A DNA stretch of 5,262 bases from Gemmatimonadota bacterium (lineage in GTDB: Bacteria; Gemmatimonadota; Gemmatimonadetes; Longimicrobiales; Gaopeijiaceae): assembly GCA_003695865.1 (NCBI GenBank), contig RFGQ01000698.1, positions 1-5,262 of the forward strand, given 5' to 3'. The notes beneath the pieces are model-generated. The model worked only from the letters and a program-made list of their open reading frames with translations. It searched no databases and was not told the DNA's origin. Every line of letters starts with the position of its first letter. The stretch's first letter is position 1. Shown in pieces: positions 1-5,262 of the stretch. The translations under genes were made by a program, and so were the position numbers.

Positions 1-207
1 CTCCCCCTCGGCCCGCCACCGCACCTCGGCCAGCGCCCGCTCGACGTGATGGGGCGAAAGGCCCACATCGCGCGCGATGCGCAGCACCTCGGCCTCGGTG
101 AACCCCGCGTCACCGGCTTCGGGCTCGCTCGACGCGAGCTCGGCGGCGCGCTGGATCACCGCCTCGAATTCGCGGCGCGAGATCCTGCGCTCAGGAAGGT
201 CGCTCAT
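1..207 (-). CDS. N-terminal fragment of an unrecognised protein with HTH-like helices
   Basis: The reading frame starts with ATG at 207 and stays open for 69 codons to the left edge, so only the N-terminus is visible. The start is well supported: GGAG lies six bases upstream, and an in-frame TGA lies immediately upstream at 211-213, so no longer start is possible. The peptide begins MSDLPERRISRREFEAVIQR. It is charged and predicted helical, with no signal peptide. Residues about 36-62 (FTEAEVLRIARDVGLSPHHV and onward) have the helix-turn-helix rhythm of a short module that, from memory, begins many membrane-anchored or SHOCT-like hypothetical proteins, in the pattern 'E..EIA...GI.P..V..A..E'. 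The function is unknown. It lies 50 bp downstream of the thiolase on the same strand and may share its transcript. I am confident that it is coding, much less so about the fold. Confidence 0.72.
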   Translation of the reverse strand, partial: MSDLPERRISRREFEAVIQRAAELASSEPEAGDAGFTEAEVLRIARDVGLSPHHVERALAEVRWRAEGE

Positions 208-257
208 CCCTCACTCCGCCTCGGCCGGCCCGAGCGTCGCGCTCGCGGCGAGCCCCG

Positions 258-1463
258 TCAGAGCGCCTCGACCACGATCGCTCCACCCTGGCCACCACCG
301 ATGCAGGCCGCGCCCACACCGTAGCGCCCCCCGCGGCGTCGCAGCTCGTGCAGCAGGTGGATCGTGATGCGGGCACCCGATGCGGCGAGCGGATGCGTGA
401 GCGCGATCGCGCCCCCGTTCACGTTCGTCTTCTCCGGGTCGAGCCCCAGATCCTTTTCGACGGCCTTGTACTGTGGCGCGAAGGCCTCGTTGACCTCGAC
501 CAGGTCCATGTCGTCGAGCGTGAGGCCGGCACGCTCCAGCGCCTTGCGAATGGCCGGCGCGGGCCCGATGCCCATGATCGAGGGGTCCACTCCCACGAAC
601 GCCCACGAGACCATGCGTCCGATGGGCGTGAGGCCGTTCGCCTCGGCCCACTCCCGATCGGCCAACACCGCGCTCGCCGACCCGTCCCCGATGCCGCTCG
701 CGTTGCCGGCCGTGACGAACCCTCCCTCGCGGAAGTAGGGGCGCAGCTTGGCCAGTCCCTCGAGCGTCGTCTCGGGCCGGATGTGCTCGTCGTAGGCGAA
801 CTCGACCTCACCCTTGCGACTGCGCACGGTGACCGGCACGACCTCTGCCGCGAACCGCCCTTCGTCCCATGCGGCCTTGGCCCGCTGCTGGCTGCGGTAG
901 GCGACCTCGTCGGACTCCTCGCGGGTCACGCCGTACTTGTCGCCCAGGCCTTCGGCGGTCTGAGCCATGGTGAGTCCGCACTGAGTGTCGAGCAGCGCCT
1001 GCCAGAGCGAGTCCTCGAAGAAGCGCCCCGCCTCGCCGAGCCGGAGTTGGCCCCAACGGGCGCCACGCACCACGTGGGGCGCCTGGCTCATCGACTCGGT
1101 GCCACCGGCGAGCACGGCCGAGGCCTCTCCCAGCAGGATTTCCTGGGCGCCGGTGACCAGCGCCTGGAAGCCCGACCCGCAGAGACGGTTCACGGTGAGC
1201 GCGGGCGTCTCCTGAGGCACGCCGGCGCCCAGGCCCACGTGGCGGGCCAGGTAGATGGCGTCCGAAGACGTCTGCAGCGCGTTGCCGTACACCACGTGGT
1301 CGATGCGATCGGGCTCCACGCCCGCGGCCTCGAGCGCGGCGACCGCCGAAAACACGCCGAGCTGCGTCGCGCTGAAGTCCTTGAGCGAGCCTCCGAACGC
1401 TCCGAAGGCGGTGCGCTTGCCCGAGAGAAAGACGATGTCCCTGCTCTGCCCCTGCGTTCCCAT
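258..1463 (-). CDS. Acetyl-CoA C-acyltransferase (thiolase), mitochondrial ACAA2-like
   Basis: This 401-residue thiolase has the usual family length. It catalyses reversible Claisen condensation or thiolysis of acyl-CoA (3-ketoacyl-CoA + CoA to acyl-CoA + acetyl-CoA) in the cytoplasm, in beta-oxidation or acetoacetyl-CoA formation. The nucleophile is Cys95 in NRLCGSG. The NEAFAPQ loop is at 325-331, His357 is in GGAIALTHPLAASGAR (349-364), and the second catalytic Cys387 is in CIGGGQGG. The stretches SSDAIYLARHVG, DPSIMGIGP and DMDLVEVNEAFAPQY closely recall mammalian ACAA2 as I remember it. The ATG at 1463 gives the normal N-terminus (DIVFLSGKRTAFGAFGG begins at residue 9). It is preceded by GGATCGAGGTC, a Shine-Dalgarno placed very close. 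The in-frame extension upstream to 1550 is Arg/Pro-rich and unlike thiolases. The usual GHPLG of the His box is THPLA here. Degradative versus biosynthetic use cannot be decided from sequence alone. Confidence 0.95.
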   Translation of the reverse strand: MGTQGQSRDIVFLSGKRTAFGAFGGSLKDFSATQLGVFSAVAALEAAGVEPDRIDHVVYGNALQTSSDAIYLARHVGLGAGVPQETPALTVNRLCGSGFQALVTGAQEILLGEASAVLAGGTESMSQAPHVVRGARWGQLRLGEAGRFFEDSLWQALLDTQCGLTMAQTAEGLGDKYGVTREESDEVAYRSQQRAKAAWDEGRFAAEVVPVTVRSRKGEVEFAYDEHIRPETTLEGLAKLRPYFREGGFVTAGNASGIGDGSASAVLADREWAEANGLTPIGRMVSWAFVGVDPSIMGIGPAPAIRKALERAGLTLDDMDLVEVNEAFAPQYKAVEKDLGLDPEKTNVNGGAIALTHPLAASGARITIHLLHELRRRGGRYGVGAACIGGGQGGAIVVEAL

Positions 1464-1500
1464 GACCTCGATCCGGTGTGCGTGAAAGGTGCGGTTCCGC

Positions 1501-1520
1501 CTCCGCCCGGGCGGGCGGAG
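1501..1520. repeat. Inverted repeat in the thiolase 5' leader
   Basis: ctccgccc (1501-1508) and gggcggag (1513-1520) are perfect reverse complements around the four bases gggc. They form a strong 8-bp GC-rich stem about 38 bases upstream of the thiolase start codon. No T-run follows on either strand, so it is not a standard intrinsic terminator. It could be an operator, an mRNA leader structure, or simply chance in very GC-rich DNA. Confidence 0.45.
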
Positions 1521-1631
1521 CGACGAAGGACGGCGCCCGCCGCGGGACACCGCCTGCGTCGGACAACCCCTAAAGCTAGCGGGACGTGCCCGAAATCACA
1601 GGCCGGGAGCAGCCGGCGGAGGCGTGTGCGG

Positions 1632-1652
1632 GCACGGCCCGACGAGCCGTGC
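1632..1652 (-). terminator. Stem-loop downstream of pilT, possible terminator without U-tract
   Basis: gcacggc (1632-1638) and gccgtgc (1646-1652) are perfect 7-bp complements with a 7-base loop. The stem lies about 50 bases past the pilT stop codon. On the minus strand the bases after it are C/G-rich with no T-run, so intrinsic termination is doubtful. A role as transcript-end stabiliser or in Rho-dependent termination is equally possible. Confidence 0.3.
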
Positions 1653-1668
1653 GGCCGCGCGTAGGAGG

Positions 1669-1687
1669 GCCTGCGCAGGCGTGCGCA
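1669..1687. repeat. Nested palindromes 15 bp after the pilT stop
   Basis: gcctgcgcaggc (1669-1680) is a perfect 12-base palindrome. tgcgca occurs at 1672-1677 and again at 1682-1687, spaced by ggcg, so the two copies can also pair as a 6-bp stem with a 4-base loop. The position directly after the pilT stop suggests a 3'-end structure, but no T-run follows. Confidence 0.35.
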
Positions 1688-1702
1688 CTCGGGGGAGCCG
1701 CC

Positions 1703-2782
1703 TCAGACGAACTCGGCCTGCGGCTCCTCTTTGAGGTACTGGCGGAAGGCCTGCTTGTTGTTCGCCTTCATGTAGGCCTCGTTGGCGTCGATCACGCCCG
1801 ACATCAGGAACTCGAGAATGTGCTGATCCAGCAGTTGCATGCCGTCCTTCTTGCCGGTCTGAATGATGGACGGGATCTGATGGATCTTGTTCTCGCGGAT
1901 GAGGTTCGCGATCGCCGACGTGCCGATCATGATCTCCTGTGCGGCGCAGCGCCCCGCGCCCCCCTTCTTGCGCAGGAGCACCTGCGAGATCACGCCCTTG
2001 AGCGACTCGGCGAGCATGGCACGGATCTGTTCCTGCTGGTCCGCGGGGAAGACGTCGATGATGCGGTCCACCGTCTTGGGCGCCGAGTTCGTGTGCAGCG
2101 TGCCGAACACCAGGTGCCCGGTCTCGGCCGCCGTGATACCCAGCTCGATCGTCTCGCGGTCGCGCATCTCGCCGACCAGGATGACGTCGGGATCCTCACG
2201 CAGCGCGGCCCGCAGCGCGTTGGCGAAGCTCTTCGTGTTCGTACCGATCTCGCGCTGGTTGACCAGGCACTTCTTGTTCGGATGCGTGAACTCAATCGGG
2301 TCTTCGATCGTGAGGATGTGGTCGGCCCGCGTCTCGTTGATCAGATCGACCATCGCGGCAAGCGTCGTGCTCTTCCCCGAGCCCGTGGGTCCGGTCACGA
2401 GGACGAGCCCCTTGGTCAGCATACAGAGCCGGCGAATCGCCTCACCCAGCCCCAGATCGTCGGCGGTGAGGATCTTCGAAGGAATGGTTCGCAGCACCGC
2501 CCCCATGCCCTTGCGCTGCCAGAACACGTTGACGCGGAAGCGCGCCAGCCCCTCGATCTCGTAGGCGAAGTCGAAGTCCATGGTGTCGAGGAAGCGCATG
2601 CGCCAGTCCTCTTCCATGATCTCGTAGACGAGCGTCTCCATGTCTTTCGGAGTCAGCTCGCGGAACTTGATGCGGTGCATGTGTCCGTGCACCCGCATCA
2701 CAGGCGGAGAGCCCGTCGTCAGGTGGAGGTCGGACCCTCCCTGCTCCACCATCACCTTCAAGAACTGATCGATCTGCGCCAT
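1703..2782 (-). CDS. pilT: Type IV pilus retraction ATPase PilT
   Basis: This is a 359-residue cytoplasmic hexameric ATPase that powers depolymerisation of type IV pili, driving twitching motility, surface sensing and often DNA uptake. The N-terminal PAS-like domain spans about 1-100, with GGSDLHL at 15-21. The RecA-like domain follows: Walker A GPTGSGKST at 131-139 (Lys137), Asp box TIEDPIEF from 158 (Glu160), Walker B DPDVILVGE at 197-205 (Glu205), and His box TGHLVFGTLHT at 221-231 (His223, His230). The PilT-specific C-terminal signature is AIANLIRE (290-297), where AIRNLIRE is usual, so one Arg is Ala. The length is typical and there is no MshEN domain, which separates it from PilB/GspE. 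The start MAQIDQFLKVMVEQGGSDLH matches the family; the Shine-Dalgarno is weak. It lies 39 bp downstream of the MshEN-domain gene and is probably co-transcribed with it. Confidence 0.97.
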   Translation of the reverse strand: MAQIDQFLKVMVEQGGSDLHLTTGSPPVMRVHGHMHRIKFRELTPKDMETLVYEIMEEDWRMRFLDTMDFDFAYEIEGLARFRVNVFWQRKGMGAVLRTIPSKILTADDLGLGEAIRRLCMLTKGLVLVTGPTGSGKSTTLAAMVDLINETRADHILTIEDPIEFTHPNKKCLVNQREIGTNTKSFANALRAALREDPDVILVGEMRDRETIELGITAAETGHLVFGTLHTNSAPKTVDRIIDVFPADQQEQIRAMLAESLKGVISQVLLRKKGGAGRCAAQEIMIGTSAIANLIRENKIHQIPSIIQTGKKDGMQLLDQHILEFLMSGVIDANEAYMKANNKQAFRQYLKEEPQAEFV

Positions 2783-2821
2783 GGCCCGGTATCCGTGGTG
2801 GTGTGCTCGCGTGTGTGTTCG

Positions 2822-4087
2822 TCAGCCGTTGAGCGGTTCCAGACTCCACTCCAGGCGCTTGCCTTCCTGCTCCTCGATGCGCAGCTCCCAGCGGATGCCC
2901 GCGTCGTGCGCCACCCTGCGATCCACGTCCTCCCTCCACAGCACGAAGGCGATCGCCGCGATGTCGAGCGCCGACTCCAGCCACTGCACCGGATCCCCCG
3001 GCAGGTCGACGGTGACGACGTCGAAGTGGAACGCACGCACCGAATCGAGTTCCTCGGCCCACTTCTCGGGATCGTCGGGAAGCTCGATCGAGAACGCCTC
3101 GTCGGCGGCAGGGCTGGCCGGATCGGTCACGTAGATGCTGCGCCACGCCGGATCGAGGATGAGCGTAGGCAGATGGGGCAGGATCTCATGACCCAGCGAC
3201 TCCGGGTCGGTCGACACGATGAAGCGCGCCGCGCCCGAGCGCGCGAGCAGCCGGATCTCGGACATGATGCCCGGCGCCGGCGGTGGGAAGCGCTGCTGGA
3301 GCAGCGCCTGCTCCTGCACCGGACGGAACAGGTACTCCGCGCCGCTCTCGTCGGCGAGGTACTGCACTTCGACCGGCGTGATCATCCCCTCCCGGTTCAT
3401 CTCGGCGTTCCAGCGGGCTCGCCGCTTGCCCTCGATCTCCGCCTCGGGGGCCGGCGCCACAAGCTCCTGCAGGTGCGCGTTCCATAGACCGTCGAGCGGC
3501 CGGCGCCGGATGCGCCCGCCCTCCTCCCACCAGGCCCAGGCGCGATGTCCCCGCGTCGAGATGCCGAAACGGTTCGAGCCGGCCTCGAGCGCGTTCGAGA
3601 GCAGCTCGGCGAGCGCGATCGGCTGCGGTTTGGCCTCGCCCTCCTCCTGGGCGGCGGCGCGCGCGTAGACCTGGCGGATCAGCTCGCGGATGCGGCTGGA
3701 CGACGCCAGCGCGAGCTCGATCTCGAGGTCGGTGCGCGCCGCCAGCACGTCGACCGCCTCGGTCTTGATGGGCGAGTCCACGACCACGGTGAGCGTGCGT
3801 TCGGTCTTCATGATCGGCAGCGTCAGGTGGGCCAGTGCCCACTCGGGGGAGACCAGCGACGCCGCCTCGGGGTCGATGCTGTCGACCTCCGGGAACACGT
3901 AGGGAAGGTCGAACTGCGAGGCGAGCCCCCACTCGAGCTCCTCCTGCGACACCATCCCGAGTCCGAGGAGCGCCTCGCCGAAGTAGCCGCCGTTCTCACG
4001 CTGATACTCCAGCGCTCGGGCGACGTCCTCCTCGGTGATCCTGCCGAAGCTCATCAGGATCTGACCGATCGTCCGTCGTTCAGCCAT
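2822..4087 (-). CDS. MshEN-domain protein with degenerate PilB/PilT-like ATPase region (probable pseudo-ATPase)
   Basis: A 421-residue cytoplasmic protein with no signal peptide or membrane segment. Residues 1 to about 140 form an MshEN (GspE/PilB N-terminal) domain: two tandem motifs, TIGQILMSFGRITEEDVARA from residue 6 and YFGEALLGLGMVSQEELEWG from 35, spaced 29 residues apart, then LPYVFPEVDSIDPEAASLVS. Residues about 157-260 resemble the N2 domain of pilus ATPases (ELLSNALEAGSNRFGIS beside PilT FLKVMVEQGGSDLHLTT). Residues about 285-390 follow the RecA-like core without its catalytic residues: FIVSTDPESLGHEIL (289-303) where Walker A should be, YVTDP (319-323) at the Asp box, and FDVVTVDLPGD (355-365) at Walker B. 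It ends 33 residues later, lacking the C-terminal subdomain. The start at 4087 is chosen because the extension upstream overlaps the dehydrogenase gene and the MshEN domain begins here; the ribosome site is weak (CGGAA). It sits between the dehydrogenase gene (23 bp) and pilT (39 bp). Domain 1 is secure; the degenerate ATPase is inferred from by-eye alignment. Confidence 0.88.
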   Translation of the reverse strand: MAERRTIGQILMSFGRITEEDVARALEYQRENGGYFGEALLGLGMVSQEELEWGLASQFDLPYVFPEVDSIDPEAASLVSPEWALAHLTLPIMKTERTLTVVVDSPIKTEAVDVLAARTDLEIELALASSSRIRELIRQVYARAAAQEEGEAKPQPIALAELLSNALEAGSNRFGISTRGHRAWAWWEEGGRIRRRPLDGLWNAHLQELVAPAPEAEIEGKRRARWNAEMNREGMITPVEVQYLADESGAEYLFRPVQEQALLQQRFPPPAPGIMSEIRLLARSGAARFIVSTDPESLGHEILPHLPTLILDPAWRSIYVTDPASPAADEAFSIELPDDPEKWAEELDSVRAFHFDVVTVDLPGDPVQWLESALDIAAIAFVLWREDVDRRVAHDAGIRWELRIEEQEGKRLEWSLEPLNG

Positions 4088-4110
4088 GGTGTTCCGTCCG
4101 TGTAGGAATC

Positions 4111-5187
<1,077 letters not shown>

Positions 5188-5195
5188 GGCTGGAG

Positions 5196-5207
5196 CCCCT
5201 CACGGGG
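5196..5207 (-). promoter_or_regulatory. Ribosome-binding site of the dehydrogenase gene inside a GTGA-capped hairpin
   Basis: On the minus strand CCCC-GTGA-GGGG forms a 4-bp stem closed by a GNRA-type tetraloop. The GAGGGG Shine-Dalgarno, eight bases before the ATG at 5187, overlaps the loop end and the 3' arm. The site is seen directly. Any effect on translation is inference, and four pairs make only a modest barrier. Confidence 0.5.
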
Positions 5208-5252
5208 ATGTGTACTGCGGGACCCGGGCGGGCCGGGCGGGGGCGGAGGGGC

Positions 5253-5258
5253 AGTATA
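5253..5258 (-). promoter_or_regulatory. Putative -10 element (TATACT) upstream of the dehydrogenase gene
   Basis: The minus strand reads TATACT, five of six matches to TATAAT, in an otherwise extremely GC-rich leader. Transcription from about 5246 would give a leader of roughly 60 bases to the ATG at 5187. The -35 region would lie beyond the right edge of the window, so it cannot be checked. It probably drives the dehydrogenase, MshEN-protein and pilT run. Confidence 0.5.
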
Positions 5259-5262
5259 GGGC

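Larger units (their letters stand above)
1464..1702. other. 239-bp intergenic region between pilT and the thiolase gene
   Basis: No credible gene lies here. It must hold the end of the pilT transcript and probably the thiolase promoter. It contains at least three GC-rich inverted repeats (1501-1520, 1632-1652, 1669-1687), none followed by a T-tract on the minus strand. The only AT-richer patch is 1566-1600. Read on the minus strand it contains TGATTT, 18 bases, then TTTAGG, or alternatively TAGCTT. These are poor matches to sigma-70 boxes, so I do not call a promoter. The thiolase Shine-Dalgarno (GAGG, 1466-1469) ends the region. Confidence 0.6.

Noticed and set aside
211..651. Minus-strand 146-codon frame overlapping the thiolase 3' end
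   Set aside because: Out of frame with the thiolase and wholly inside it for most of its length. Arg/Gly/His-rich without motifs; a shadow frame.
1464..1550. 29-codon upstream extension of the thiolase
   Set aside because: Arg/Pro-rich, runs through the 1501-1520 inverted repeat, and thiolases begin only a few residues before the DIVFLSGKRTA strand, which the ATG at 1463 provides.
1566..1600. Possible sigma-70 promoter for the thiolase
   Set aside because: The best boxes match only about three of six consensus bases each, too weak to report as a promoter.
348..1664. 438-codon open frame on the plus strand
   Set aside because: It lies antisense to the thiolase. Its product is Arg/Leu/His-rich with no recognisable domain, while the minus strand encodes a complete thiolase with all catalytic motifs. 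It is a GC-content shadow.
2783..2821. CA-rich 39-bp spacer before pilT as a possible regulatory repeat
   Set aside because: Runs of CACA/CACC are visible on the minus strand but too short and irregular to call a repeat or a translation enhancer.
1586..3487. 633-codon open frame on the plus strand
   Set aside because: The longest frame in the window, but antisense to pilT and most of the MshEN-domain gene. Its composition is typical of the complement of GC-rich coding DNA and it has no known motifs.

Overview
The window is compact, very GC-rich bacterial chromosome. All real genes read on the minus strand: four complete genes plus the first 69 codons of a fifth that runs off the left edge. 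All four complete genes stop with TGA. The high GC content and GC-rich third codon positions also open long artefactual frames on the opposite strand. The gene mix suggests a GC-rich Gram-negative bacterium: a type IV pilus retraction ATPase, an MshEN-domain protein, a thiolase of the mitochondrial ACAA2 type, and a leucine-type beta-decarboxylating dehydrogenase. Gemmatimonadota is my best guess, with Myxococcota or Acidobacteriota as alternatives; this rests on protein flavour only and is not proven.

Layout in transcription order, right to left. A TATACT -10-like box lies at the right edge (5253-5258). It is followed by an isopropylmalate/isocitrate dehydrogenase-family gene (4111-5187) whose ribosome-binding site sits in a small GTGA-capped hairpin. 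After 23 bp comes a 421-residue MshEN-domain protein (2822-4087). After 39 bp comes pilT (1703-2782). These three are closely spaced and probably form one transcription unit. A 239-bp gap (1464-1702) with several GC-rich inverted repeats separates them from an acetyl-CoA acyltransferase gene (258-1463). After a further 50 bp follows the start of an unrecognised protein with helix-turn-helix-like helices (1-207).

The most interesting item is the MshEN-domain protein. By eye it follows the whole layout of a type IV pilus/type II secretion assembly ATPase: MshEN, then an N2-like domain, then part of a RecA-like domain. Its segments can be laid beside PilT almost without gaps, yet the Walker A lysine, the Walker B glutamate, the Asp-box glutamate and the His-box histidines are all replaced, and the C-terminal subdomain is missing. 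It looks like a pseudo-ATPase encoded directly upstream of the active retraction motor PilT. A regulatory or scaffolding role in pilus motor control is the natural hypothesis. The two metabolic genes (branched-chain or related acid metabolism; fatty-acid or ketone-body thiolysis) have no obvious mechanistic link to the pilus pair.

I see no tRNA, rRNA, CRISPR array, insertion sequence or integration site in the window.
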